From positions 124,001 to 188,000 of the IMG/VR virus record IMGVR_UViG_3300035703_000006: 64,000 nt of DNA. One strand, given 5' to 3'. Position 1 is the first letter of the stretch, and each line of letters begins with the position of its first letter. Positions 14,730 to 22,279 of this stretch are shown here, one piece after another. Both the position numbers and the translations under genes were made by a program. The stretch is from a virus. Below the pieces are notes generated by a model. That model was given only the letters and a program-made list of their open reading frames with translations. It was not told the DNA's origin and made no database searches.

Positions 14730-14976
14730 TAAAGTCAAGGAAGAATTAAATAGCAAATTTTTATGTCCTCAAAAATTTGCTCAAGATATAGAAAGCATCG
14801 TAAAGAATTCAAAGATTAACTATATTGATGCAATAGTTACTTATTGTGAAGAAAATAGTATTGAAATTGAAACAATATCAAAATTAATTTCAAAACCATT
14901 AAAGGAAAAAATTAAGAATGATGCCACCCAATTGAATTTTTTGAAAAAAACTACTCGTGCTAAATTGCCATTGTGA
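14722..14976 (+). CDS. gp33: Late transcription co-activator gp33
   Basis: An 84-residue protein from ATG 14722. In T4, gp33 bridges host RNA polymerase and the gp45 sliding clamp so that late promoters fire on replicating DNA. The identification rests on the C-terminal half, ISKLISKPLKEKIKNDATQL, then NFLKKTTRAKLPL, which I recognise from cyanophage gp33, and on the order gp33-gp59-(DUF1825)-gp32, close to the T4 32-59-33 cluster. Longer upstream extension of the frame is unlikely because it overlaps the exonuclease. It overlaps gp59 by four bases. Confidence 0.8.
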   Translation: MNDKVKEELNSKFLCPQKFAQDIESIVKNSKINYIDAIVTYCEENSIEIETISKLISKPLKEKIKNDATQLNFLKKTTRAKLPL

Positions 14977-15563
14977 CTCCTTTTGATGTTTATAAAACTT
15001 ACTTAGCATTTAAAAATCATTTCACAAAAGAAAATTACGATTACTTCAAGTATTGTGGAAAGTCCAGAGCATCTTTGGACTCCTTTCATAAGAGGAAGGA
15101 TAGATATTTTTTTGAACGAACTTCTAGACAGAAGAATGACGAAGAAATTAAGGCATATTTTGTCGCAAATTTTGTTGAGTGTGATGATCCACAATCACTT
15201 TGGATTGGTGAAATTATCAAATGTGGAGAAGATGTTTTTTCTGATTGGTTAAAAAAATCTCAATCAATGACTTATTTGTTTAAAGAAGAAATAGAGAGCA
15301 TTTTTACAAAAGAAAATTTTGAAAAAATGTTTGATATAAGTGCAAATTGCCATCCAGAAATATTAAAATTATATTTTTCTAAAGAATTATCTTTAGAAAC
15401 AATGGTTATACTTGATATGATTCTTGAGTATGTAAAGAGATTTGATAAAAAACTCACTGATCCAGTGTGGGAATCCGTAAGTTTAAGAATTAAAAAATAC
15501 AAACCTTTTCTAAATATAGATGTAGATAGGTATAAAAAAATTCTGAAGGAGAACGTATTATGA
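14973..15563 (+). CDS. gp59: DNA helicase loader gp59
   Basis: A 196-residue protein with a GTG start (14973) inside the gp33 stop (GTGA). It begins TPFDVYKTYLAFKNHFTKENYDYFKYCGKSRAS and SFHKRKDRYFFERTSRQK, the conserved N-terminal DNA-binding region of T4 gp59, which loads the gp41 helicase onto gp32-coated forks and recombination intermediates. The remaining all-helical part (SWIEIIK..., LETMVILDMILEYVKRFDKKLTDPVW) also fits. Length is slightly below T4 gp59. The non-ATG start may limit synthesis relative to gp32. Confidence 0.9.
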   Translation: MTPFDVYKTYLAFKNHFTKENYDYFKYCGKSRASLDSFHKRKDRYFFERTSRQKNDEEIKAYFVANFVECDDPQSLWIGEIIKCGEDVFSDWLKKSQSMTYLFKEEIESIFTKENFEKMFDISANCHPEILKLYFSKELSLETMVILDMILEYVKRFDKKLTDPVWESVSLRIKKYKPFLNIDVDRYKKILKENVL

Positions 15564-15892
15564 GTAGATTTTTTGATTCAGATGTGGTCAGAGAATCATT
15601 GAAAGAACTTGATGATCTTCAGAAAGAAATTTTTCATGAGATGTTTGAACTTCCTTTTTTTAGTAAAGAAAAGAAAAAAGAACATCTCGGTAAGATGAAA
15701 TTGTTTCTAGAGAAACAGAAAAATTTTATTTTTAGAATTTCTTTATCAGATGATCCAGACGCAATAGAAATGAAAAATACAATTCTTGAATCAGCACAAA
15801 TGTTTGGTATTGGTCCAGTCAATAATGTGTCTATATTGTTTGAAAAAATGGAAAAATCTATTGACGCTCTCGAAAAGTCTCTTGACGATTGA
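15560..15892 (+). CDS. DUF1825 family protein
   Basis: A 110-residue all-helical protein with the DUF1825 build: it starts SRFFDSDVVRESLKELDDLQKEIF and continues SKEKKKEHLGKMKLFLEKQKNFIFRISLSDDPDAIEMK, followed by a Gly-Pro-containing C-terminal segment. The family is confined to cyanobacteria and their phages and has no known function. It starts four bases inside gp59 and its 3' end carries the -35 box of the gp32 promoter. Its place inside the replication cluster hints at a role in DNA metabolism (inference). Confidence 0.75.
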   Translation: MSRFFDSDVVRESLKELDDLQKEIFHEMFELPFFSKEKKKEHLGKMKLFLEKQKNFIFRISLSDDPDAIEMKNTILESAQMFGIGPVNNVSILFEKMEKSIDALEKSLDD

Positions 15893-15910
15893 TTCGTTGC
15901 CTGCTACAAT
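15882..15910 (+). promoter_or_regulatory. gp32: Strong sigma70-like promoter for gp32
   Basis: TTGACG (15882-15887), a 17-base spacer, and TACAAT (15905-15910) match host-type promoters closely. It lies 46 bases before the gp32 ATG, partly inside the previous gene, allowing early and strong gp32 expression. Confidence 0.75.
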
Positions 15911-15955
15911 TAATACGTACAATACGTCTCAATACTACTAATACGGAGAATACAA
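15911..15955 (+). promoter_or_regulatory. gp32: gp32 leader with repeated AATAC, possible autoregulatory operator
   Basis: The 45-base leader contains AATAC five times (around 15912, 15921, 15931, 15940 and 15948) and no stable hairpin can be drawn; GGAG precedes the ATG. T4 gp32 represses its own translation by coating an unstructured leader, so this could be the equivalent target. The function is inferred. Confidence 0.45.
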
Positions 15956-16900
15956 ATGTCCTTTGCTGATCTTAAAAAGCAATCCAAGATGGGTTCTTTG
16001 ACCGAGAAACTCATCAAACAAGTAGAAAAATTGAATGAAAGTGGTTCCAAAGATGATGATCGTTTTTGGAAACCCGTGATGGATAAAGGTGGTACTGGTT
16101 CCGCAATTATTAGGTTTCTTCCTGCTGCTGAAGGTAATGATCTTCCTTGGGTGCAAGTGTGGTCTCACGCATTTCAAGGCACTGGTGGTTGGTTGATTGA
16201 TAATTGTCTCACTACTCTTGGTCAACAATGTCCTGTTTGTGAGGCTAATCGTGAATTGTGGAATACTGGAAGTAAGGATAATCAAAATATTGTTCGTGAT
16301 CGTAAACGTAAACTTTCATATTTTGCAAACATTTATGTCGTAAAAGATCCTGCCAATCCTGCAAATGAAGGTAGAGTATTCCTTTATAAGTTTGGCAAAA
16401 AAGTTTTCGATAAGATTACTGCAGCAATGCAACCTGAGTTTGATGATGAAGAACCAATCAACCCCTTTGACTTTTGGAAAGGAGCAAACTTCAAACTGAA
16501 ACTGGTCAAGAAAGATGGATATTGGAACTATGATAAATCAGAGTTTGCTTCACCTTCAATTCTTCTTGATGATGACGATGAACTTGAAAAAATCTATAAG
16601 TCTCTTCATAATCTGAATGATTTTACTGATGCATCTCAATTCAAGTCATATGATGATTTGAAAAAACGTCTTGAGTATACTTTGGGTCTTCGTGGTGTTC
16701 CTAAGATGCAAGATCCAGAAACTATCGATGAAGAGGAAGAGTGGAACAATGAAAGAAGTGGTAAAACATCTTCTTCTGAACTTCCCAGCAATCTTCGTTC
16801 CGAATTGAATAGTTTGAGTTCTAGTAAATCTTCTAGTAGTGAAGATGATGAAGATGAGGACGATGCTCTCTCATACTTCCAAAAGTTGGCAGAGTCCTGA
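15956..16900 (+). CDS. gp32: Single-stranded DNA-binding protein gp32
   Basis: A 314-residue T4-type single-strand binding protein that coats DNA in replication and recombination. It begins SFADLKKQSKMGSLTEKLIKQ, the basic cooperativity region. The zinc site is visible: His71 (WSHAF), Cys84, Cys92 and Cys95 (CPVC), in the same order as His64/Cys77/Cys87/Cys90 of T4. The oligonucleotide-binding core continues to ~235, and the C-terminus (from ~245) is a Ser-rich, acidic tail (DDEDEDDALSYFQKL) that in T4 recruits partners such as gp59. It has its own promoter and a strong terminator, so it can be expressed apart from the upstream operon. Confidence 0.96.
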   Translation: MSFADLKKQSKMGSLTEKLIKQVEKLNESGSKDDDRFWKPVMDKGGTGSAIIRFLPAAEGNDLPWVQVWSHAFQGTGGWLIDNCLTTLGQQCPVCEANRELWNTGSKDNQNIVRDRKRKLSYFANIYVVKDPANPANEGRVFLYKFGKKVFDKITAAMQPEFDDEEPINPFDFWKGANFKLKLVKKDGYWNYDKSEFASPSILLDDDDELEKIYKSLHNLNDFTDASQFKSYDDLKKRLEYTLGLRGVPKMQDPETIDEEEEWNNERSGKTSSSELPSNLRSELNSLSSSKSSSSEDDEDEDDALSYFQKLAES

Positions 16901-16927
16901 TTTCAAAATCGACTTTTAAATCCATTT

Positions 16928-16957
16928 TACCCTCGAAAAAATCGGGGGTATTTTTTT
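16928..16957 (+). terminator. Rho-independent terminator after gp32
   Basis: TACCCTCGA pairs with TCGGGGGTA (one G-T pair) around an A5 loop, followed by seven T. It separates gp32 from the convergent minus-strand genes. Confidence 0.9.
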
Positions 16958-16968
16958 GTCTGTAGGGT

Positions 16969-17262
16969 TCAAACCCCTGTGATTTTTGGATTATAACCAC
17001 GTTTAGTTGTTCGGTTTATGTATTGAGAAGACTCATCATATTTCATAATATTCTTCATATCACTTACGAACACAGATACAAATTCTGGTTTTAGAATTAA
17101 AATGAGTCTTTTCTTTTCATTTTGATCAACTTCATATTCATAGTTTGTAACTGCTTTAAAACTATTTTTTGTTGATACTATATTTCCAGTAGGTGTGGTA
17201 ATTTTAGTATCTTGTTTTTCTGTTGATATTTTTATTTTTACACCAGGTAATGGAGTTGCCAT
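16969..17262 (-). CDS. Hypothetical protein, 97 aa, distal in the minus-strand baseplate operon
   Basis: A small protein (starts MATPLPGVKIKISTEKQDTKI; LILILKPEFVSVFVSDMKNIMKY) with mainly beta-strand-like composition and no Cys. It sits 12 bases after gp53 on the same strand, so it is probably a virion or assembly protein expressed late. I do not recognise the family. CCTAAATA (minus strand, 17272-17279), which overlaps the gp53 stop, may give it a separate late promoter. Confidence 0.6.
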   Translation of the reverse strand: MATPLPGVKIKISTEKQDTKITTPTGNIVSTKNSFKAVTNYEYEVDQNEKKRLILILKPEFVSVFVSDMKNIMKYDESSQYINRTTKRGYNPKITGV

Positions 17263-17274
17263 TTTTATTTTTAT

Positions 17275-18117
17275 TTAGGATTGAGGTAAAAATTTAAACA
17301 CTGGAACTACTTTTCCATCTTGAAGTTCTCCGACAATTTCATACAATGTTGGATCTAATACGACATCATTATCAAATACAACATCACCGACTTGTATTGT
17401 TGTTGATATGCTATTTCTTCCTACTACTGCAAAACTTCCACCCCAACTATTTGGCCAATCGGATAAAGTATTTGTAATTGAAATTGGGGTATTAGTGTCT
17501 CTTGCCTTTACTTGTAAGAATGATTTGTTAGTTTCAATATCTTTTACAATCGCATCTGTATTTTCATTTGTGACATTGTTTCCGAAAACACGAACGAATT
17601 GGTTTAAATTGATTGTGATTACATTGTTTGTATCGGCACTTGGAAACTCAGATAGATTATAATCAAGATCTGTTGAATTTGTTGTAACTGATATTGTTTT
17701 TGGTGGGTCAACATACAAACCACCAGGAACAATTAGTCTATTAAAATCATCTCTAACTTCTATTGTCTCATAATGATGAACTTCTCCTATAGTTTCATCG
17801 TCACCATATTTGTCTAAAAGATACTTATAGAGACTATTATTGTCTAAAGGCCATTGATCATTTAAATTTGTGATATTATTTGCAATTAAAATGACCCAAT
17901 CAAGATCAGAATTGTTATAAACTTTTTGTGCTACTTGGTCTGGTCTTTCATTATCTGTAATTTGATAATATTCAAATGCTGTAACTGCATTGGCAATATC
18001 TTCTCTAAGTTTTGGTCTTTTGAATAGATTTTTTGTGATTATATAATCATCATTGAAACTTTGATTTGGAAAGTTTGAGATATACTCAAAATTGGGAAGT
18101 TCTCTAAAGTATGACAT
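17275..18117 (-). CDS. gp53: Baseplate wedge subunit gp53
   Basis: A 280-residue protein of the T4 gp53 family, the wedge component that joins wedges around the hub. Diagnostic stretches are near the start: MSYFRELPNFEY..., LFKRPKLREDIANAVTAFEYYQI and DQVAQKVYNNSDLDWVILIANNI, the last typical of gp53 and of LysM-like wedge proteins. The part from ~130 to 240 is a beta-rich insertion not found in T4, and GDVVFDNDVVLDPTLYEIVGEL closes the domain. It is read with gp48 (one base between genes). Confidence 0.85.
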   Translation of the reverse strand: MSYFRELPNFEYISNFPNQSFNDDYIITKNLFKRPKLREDIANAVTAFEYYQITDNERPDQVAQKVYNNSDLDWVILIANNITNLNDQWPLDNNSLYKYLLDKYGDDETIGEVHHYETIEVRDDFNRLIVPGGLYVDPPKTISVTTNSTDLDYNLSEFPSADTNNVITINLNQFVRVFGNNVTNENTDAIVKDIETNKSFLQVKARDTNTPISITNTLSDWPNSWGGSFAVVGRNSISTTIQVGDVVFDNDVVLDPTLYEIVGELQDGKVVPVFKFLPQS

Positions 18118-18118
18118 A

Positions 18119-19630
18119 TCAGTATCCTATATCGTCGTCGGTAATTTTTGCATAATCATTAGATAAACCATCAAAGATTTTATCTTGATAATCACTTTCA
18201 TAAATTGGTTCAATTTCTTGAAATCCTAGTGTCATTGTATATGAAACAGGTTGCCCTTCTTCATATGCAGACCATTGACCATCAGGTGCATAATTTACCG
18301 ACACTCCTTGAAGAGCACATATTTTAAATTTATTTACCCCTTCAATTGGTTTTTTTCCTGTTGTTCTGTACTCTAATTTAAATACATTTGGAGATCCAAG
18401 AAAAACTGATCCTTGCCCAGCACCTCCTGATGCATTTAGCTTTCTAGCAGCACTTCCTTGCTTGAAGAATCTAATAATTCTTCTTACGTCCTTTGCTTCT
18501 TCTTCACTTCTTGGACTGAAACGATACGCAAATTGGAATTGACGGAGAGTTGGACCTCTGAATAATAATTCAAGATTTGAATTGGGAACTATGCCAGCAC
18601 CCCTTGCCAAAATACTTTCTGGGGAAACTTCAAATTGAGCATTCTTTAATATCATTGCCATTAATGCTGTTTTCACTTCTGGCATATTTAAGTCCGCACC
18701 TGCTTGTTTTAATAATGCTGCTTGATTTATAGCACCTGTAGGTAATGAAAGTCCTGCCTTTGTTTGTGCGAGTGCATTGGTAAATCCAACTAAAGCTTGT
18801 TGAAGTCCAGTTCCAAATAAATTTTGCCCAACAGCACCAGTCACTGCCGTTGTCATATTATTCATTCTATCATCTCCCCATTCTACATTATTTGAGTCTG
18901 ATATTCCTGCGGGGATTGGTAAAATTACGGAACCTATAGAATCTTTTAATAGGGCACTATTTCTTTGAACTCCTTTTGTAAATATATCTGCAATATTTAC
19001 AGGTGTTGTGCCTGGTTTCGGATCAAATAAGTCTCCAAGAGGTGGACGATACCTAAACATTTCAATATGGAGGGTATCTTGTTGATTTTCTAGTATATCT
19101 TTTGGGTATTTCAGTACACCTTTAAATAACTTATCTTCATTTACACTTTCAAATTTTTTATAATTTCCTAGATTAAGTCCCGGATCAAAGAAGTTTCCTT
19201 GTCCCAGTGGAGCAGACAATGCCGTACCAATTCCAGGAATTGAAGGTGGTGGACCTGATCCTACTGGAGCATTATAAACACGAAATTTATCTTTATTTTC
19301 TGGTTTTGCTGCAGTATTAACCACATTACCTTTTGCTGTTCCACCTCTTGTTTGAAATGCAGCATAAACTTTTTTATTAATATCAATTGATAAATCTTTT
19401 GCTAATTGTGTTGGTCTATTTGGATCACCATCTACAAATAGTTTTGGATCTTTTATTGCATCGGAATACCAAACACCATTAGAAAAATACACAGAAGGAC
19501 TTAAAAGGGATAAACCTTTTAGTTCATAATCTCCTGTCTTATAATTGTAATTTATGCCAAGTTTTATTTCTCCAAATGAACCTGGAGGGGTGGATCTATA
19601 AAAATCTTCATCTAGAGTAATCCAAGACAT
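18119..19630 (-). CDS. gp48: Baseplate tail-tube cap gp48
   Basis: A 503-residue protein assigned to gp48, which joins the hub to the first tail-tube ring in T4. The best evidence is the region around residues 365-400 (LLFRGPTLRQFQFAYRFSPR, then SEEEAKDVRRIIRFFKQG), followed by FKLEYRT and ICALQGVSVNYAPDGQWSAYEEGQPVSYTMTLGFQEIEPI, a tube-like fold shared with gp19 and gp54. The N-terminal ~200 residues are cyanophage-specific and proline-rich. It is longer than T4 gp48. It lies between gp53 and an unknown protein in the minus-strand operon. Confidence 0.8.
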   Translation of the reverse strand: MSWITLDEDFYRSTPPGSFGEIKLGINYNYKTGDYELKGLSLLSPSVYFSNGVWYSDAIKDPKLFVDGDPNRPTQLAKDLSIDINKKVYAAFQTRGGTAKGNVVNTAAKPENKDKFRVYNAPVGSGPPPSIPGIGTALSAPLGQGNFFDPGLNLGNYKKFESVNEDKLFKGVLKYPKDILENQQDTLHIEMFRYRPPLGDLFDPKPGTTPVNIADIFTKGVQRNSALLKDSIGSVILPIPAGISDSNNVEWGDDRMNNMTTAVTGAVGQNLFGTGLQQALVGFTNALAQTKAGLSLPTGAINQAALLKQAGADLNMPEVKTALMAMILKNAQFEVSPESILARGAGIVPNSNLELLFRGPTLRQFQFAYRFSPRSEEEAKDVRRIIRFFKQGSAARKLNASGGAGQGSVFLGSPNVFKLEYRTTGKKPIEGVNKFKICALQGVSVNYAPDGQWSAYEEGQPVSYTMTLGFQEIEPIYESDYQDKIFDGLSNDYAKITDDDIGY

Positions 19631-20128
19631 TTATGGTGCGTCCCAAACTTTAGTTTTAAATACAGGTTGTCCTCTTCTATCAACAAATTTCTCTGTAGGA
19701 AGTAAGGATACTCCTCCCCATTCTCCTTCAGGCACTTTGAAGAAATCACTTACTACTCCAGAGAAGAGATATTTATGTAAAGTTTTCTTGGGTGCATTTA
19801 CAATACCTGATTTATTTAGATAAGAATTTGCAACTGCTTCACGATATTTTGGTGTCAGATAATGAAGGTTTGAACCCAAAAAAGAACCTTCTCTTGGATT
19901 TACTTCAATAATATAAGATAAAGGATGCATATCCCAATAATCATATCGTTGTGGGTATTTGGCACTATACATAAAAAATACCAAATCCCCTGGAATAATA
20001 AAACTTGTATCCAATTGATTGATATTTTTTTTATTATATTCTAATAAAGAATTCATTAAAGAATTCACATACCAACTAGTGCTTTTATATTTTCCTCCTG
20101 TTTCTTTGATAATTTCTTCTGCTATCAT
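19631..20128 (-). CDS. Conserved myovirus structural/assembly protein, 165 aa, unnamed
   Basis: The central part reads FIIPGDLVFFMYSAKYPQRYDYWDMHPLSYIIEVNPREGSFLGSNLHYLTPKYR. This pattern (YxxxHPLxxIIE, then FLGxNLHYL) recurs in proteins of myoviruses but I cannot attach a T4 gene number. It overlaps gp4 by four bases and ends next to gp48, so a late head or baseplate assembly role is likely. No membrane segments or catalytic motif are visible. Confidence 0.6.
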   Translation of the reverse strand: MIAEEIIKETGGKYKSTSWYVNSLMNSLLEYNKKNINQLDTSFIIPGDLVFFMYSAKYPQRYDYWDMHPLSYIIEVNPREGSFLGSNLHYLTPKYREAVANSYLNKSGIVNAPKKTLHKYLFSGVVSDFFKVPEGEWGGVSLLPTEKFVDRRGQPVFKTKVWDAP

Positions 20129-20592
20129 TTGATGGAAATTCCTAAATCTTTTTCTGTCAGCACACGAAACTCATAATTTCTATCAGCACAATATTCTCTT
20201 GCTGCTTCCCATTTTGCTTGATTGACTGCCCAAGTTTTGACTGCATATGCCCAAGATTTTGTTTTTCTTTTTGGATTTGTTTCTGGCATTTTTAAATCTT
20301 TTTGTGGTTTAATTTCGACAACTAGATGTCTATTATTTCCATTCTTATCTTTATACTTAACAAAGAAGTCTGGGAAGTATCTATGAACTTTATTGTCTAT
20401 TGGAGAACGATATGGGATCCAAAATTCTTCAGACTTCCAAGTATTTACACTTTCAGTTAAGTCACAATATTGCATAAACTTTAATTCATATGATGACCTA
20501 TAAACTATATTTGTTGGGTCACCATTATATTTTTCTGGGTTTTGTGGTCTGTATTTTCCTTGTCTATATTTACTATCTTCGTTACGAGGCAT
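20125..20592 (-). CDS. gp4: Head completion protein gp4 (nuclease-fold)
   Basis: A 155-residue protein of the T4 gp4 (gp50) family, which finishes DNA-filled heads before tail joining. The N-terminus is basic (RNEDSKYRQGKYRPQNPEKY). The middle has YRSSYELKFMQYCD, then PYRSPIDNKVHRYFPDFFV and HLVVEIKPQKDL, an E...PD...ExK pattern like that of Tn7 TnsA/PD-(D/E)XK nucleases, and WAVNQAKWEAAREYC follows. It is the first gene of the minus-strand operon, 23 bases from a TATAAATA. Confidence 0.88.
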   Translation of the reverse strand: MPRNEDSKYRQGKYRPQNPEKYNGDPTNIVYRSSYELKFMQYCDLTESVNTWKSEEFWIPYRSPIDNKVHRYFPDFFVKYKDKNGNNRHLVVEIKPQKDLKMPETNPKRKTKSWAYAVKTWAVNQAKWEAAREYCADRNYEFRVLTEKDLGISIK

Positions 20593-20614
20593 ACATATTA
20601 TATAATCTTAATCG

Positions 20615-20622
20615 TATTTATA
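20615..20622 (-). promoter_or_regulatory. T4-type late promoter on the minus strand (TATAAATA)
   Basis: The plus-strand TATTTATA is an exact late octamer on the minus strand, 23 bases from the gp4 start. It likely drives the operon gp4-unknown-gp48-gp53-97 aa protein. Confidence 0.65.
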
Positions 20623-20623
20623 A

Positions 20624-21322
20624 ATGGCATCAAGAGGACCAGGAGCAGGACAACCTGAAGTTGGTTTTTTGTATAAGACAACAGATGAAGCAAGAAAAAT
20701 CTTTGGTAAATTATCTCTCACTAGTCAATTTAAAGTATCATTGCACTTGACTAATAATGATGTTAATTTGATGGGATGGTTGAAAAAAGCTGAAATTACA
20801 GATAATTTAGAAGTCTCAAATTTATTTGATTTTTATTGTGCAGAGACTTCACTTCCTGGTGCAACTTTTGATGTCACAGAGGAGATTGGGTCACGTCAAG
20901 GGGTGATAGAAAGATTTCCAACTAAAAGAGTTTATCCTGATGTGACGATGACTTTCTATGTTGACTATGATTATAAACTTATTCGTCTTTTTGAGGAATG
21001 GATGAATTATATCAATCCCATTTATACAGATGACGGAGAGTTTCAACCAAATCCGAAAGGACAGGGAGACGCAAAAAATCGTTCAGACTTTTTTAGACTT
21101 AAATATCCAGATACATATAAGAGAATTATATCAATTGTAAAATTTGAAAGAGATTTAAATAAAACTAATGATGTACCAAGAATAACCTATCGTTTAATTG
21201 ATGCATTTCCTACAAACATAGCAGCGATGCCAGTAACTTATGAAGGAAGTACAATCACTAAAACAATAGTTACTTTTAGTTATTCACGTTATGTAATTGA
21301 AAAACACAAAGCAAGGACGTAA
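20624..21322 (+). CDS. gp54: Baseplate tail-tube initiator, gp54-like
   Basis: A 232-residue protein with the tail-tube (gp19/gp54) build: FDFYCAETSLPGATFDVTEE and SRQGVIERFPTKRVYPDVTMTFYVD, then IRLFEEWMNYINPIY, and near the end VPRITYRLIDAFPTNIAAMPVTYEGSTITKT. These are the strands and loops by which tube-type rings stack. Comparable cyanophage proteins are annotated as gp54, which nucleates tube polymerisation on the baseplate. It is shorter than T4 gp54, so an alternative is a second tube-like ring protein. It opens the plus-strand hub operon, divergent from gp4. Confidence 0.7.
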   Translation: MASRGPGAGQPEVGFLYKTTDEARKIFGKLSLTSQFKVSLHLTNNDVNLMGWLKKAEITDNLEVSNLFDFYCAETSLPGATFDVTEEIGSRQGVIERFPTKRVYPDVTMTFYVDYDYKLIRLFEEWMNYINPIYTDDGEFQPNPKGQGDAKNRSDFFRLKYPDTYKRIISIVKFERDLNKTNDVPRITYRLIDAFPTNIAAMPVTYEGSTITKTIVTFSYSRYVIEKHKART

Positions 21323-21329
21323 ATAAATA
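21322..21329 (+). promoter_or_regulatory. Late-promoter-like AATAAATA
   Basis: Directly follows the gp54 stop and lies 22 bases before the gp26 ATG. Confidence 0.4.
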
Positions 21330-21350
21330 AAAGCACTGAACTATTGAATT

Positions 21351-22079
21351 ATGCCATTACCTAAGATTTCTACACCAACGTATGAATTGGTTTTACCCTC
21401 AACTGGAAAAACAATTAAATACAGACCATTTTTAGTTAAAGAAGAAAAAATATTAATTCTTGCTCTTGAAAGCCAAGATACAAAAGAAATTACAAATGCA
21501 ATTAAACAAGTATTAAAGGATTGCATTTTAACCAAAGGAGTTAAAGTAGAGGAACTTCCAACTTTTGACATTGAATATTTGTTCTTAAATCTTCGTTCAA
21601 AGTCTGTTGGTGAATCTATTGATTTGATTATTACTTGCAGTGATGATATGGAAACCCAAGTTCCAGTCACAATTTATATTGATGAAATTCAAGTTCAAAA
21701 AGAAGAAGGTCATAGTATTGATATCAATCTTGATGGAAATTTAACTTTAAGAATGAAGTATCCATCTTTAGATCAGTTTATTAAAAATAATTTTGATTTT
21801 AGTACAGAACAGAGTGCATCAAATATTGAAAAGTCATTAGATATTATTGCTTCTTGTATTGATATAATATTCAGTGCAGAAGAGAGTTGGGCAGCATCTG
21901 ATTGCACAAAGAAAGAATTAGTTTCTTGGATTGAATCATTAGATTCAAATCAATTTAAACAAATTGAAAACTTTTTTAGTACAATGCCAAAACTTGCTCA
22001 TAAAGTAAAAGTCAAGAATCCAAAGACAGGAGTTGAAAGTGAAGTTACGTTGGAGGGGTTAACATCTTTTTTCGGTTGA
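21351..22079 (+). CDS. gp26: Baseplate hub assembly protein gp26
   Basis: A 242-residue protein of the T4 gp26 family, needed to assemble the central hub. It starts MPLPKISTPTYELVLPSTGKTIKYRPFLVKEEKILILAL, a strong family signature, followed by IKQVLKDCI and FDIEYLFLNLRSKSVGESIDL. The C-terminal part (QFKQIENFFSTMPKLAHKVKV, then SEVTLEGLTSFFG) resembles the tail-assembly-chaperone G-type proteins of other phages. The next gene is the small gp51-like protein, two bases downstream, as in the T4 order 26-51. Confidence 0.85.
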   Translation: MPLPKISTPTYELVLPSTGKTIKYRPFLVKEEKILILALESQDTKEITNAIKQVLKDCILTKGVKVEELPTFDIEYLFLNLRSKSVGESIDLIITCSDDMETQVPVTIYIDEIQVQKEEGHSIDINLDGNLTLRMKYPSLDQFIKNNFDFSTEQSASNIEKSLDIIASCIDIIFSAEESWAASDCTKKELVSWIESLDSNQFKQIENFFSTMPKLAHKVKVKNPKTGVESEVTLEGLTSFFG

Positions 22080-22081
22080 GT

Positions 22082-22255
22082 ATGGCATATATGGAATTGG
22101 AGGCATATTTTAGAATTAACTTCGCATTACTTCAATTTCATAAATGGCCGATTGGTGATGTTGGAAATATGATCCCTTGGGAAAGAGATATCTACTTAAC
22201 ACTTCTTCAACAACATATTGAAGATGAGAAATTAAAACAACAAAATGCTCAATAA
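22082..22255 (+). CDS. gp51: gp51-like baseplate hub assembly protein, 57 aa
   Basis: ATG 22082 to TAA 22253. The peptide MAYMELEAYFRINFALLQFH, then WPIGDVGNMIPWERDIYLTLLQQ is strongly helical. The WPIGDVGNMIPWERDIY segment is the hallmark of the short T-type tail-assembly chaperones, which in many phages are made by frameshift from the G-type gene. Here it is a separate ORF after gp26, matching T4 gene 51 in position. The assignment as gp51 is from position and motif. Confidence 0.7.
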   Translation: MAYMELEAYFRINFALLQFHKWPIGDVGNMIPWERDIYLTLLQQHIEDEKLKQQNAQ

Positions 22256-22258
22256 ATA
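22251..22258 (+). promoter_or_regulatory. Late-promoter-like AATAAATA
   Basis: Overlaps the gp51 stop and lies 22 bases before the next ATG at 22280. Confidence 0.4.
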
Positions 22259-22279
22259 ATTTCAAAAGAAAAAAGTAAG

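Noticed and set aside
22079-22082. Programmed frameshift joining gp26 to the gp51-like ORF
   Set aside because: The ORFs are separate with a start codon two bases after the stop and no slippery heptamer was seen at the junction.
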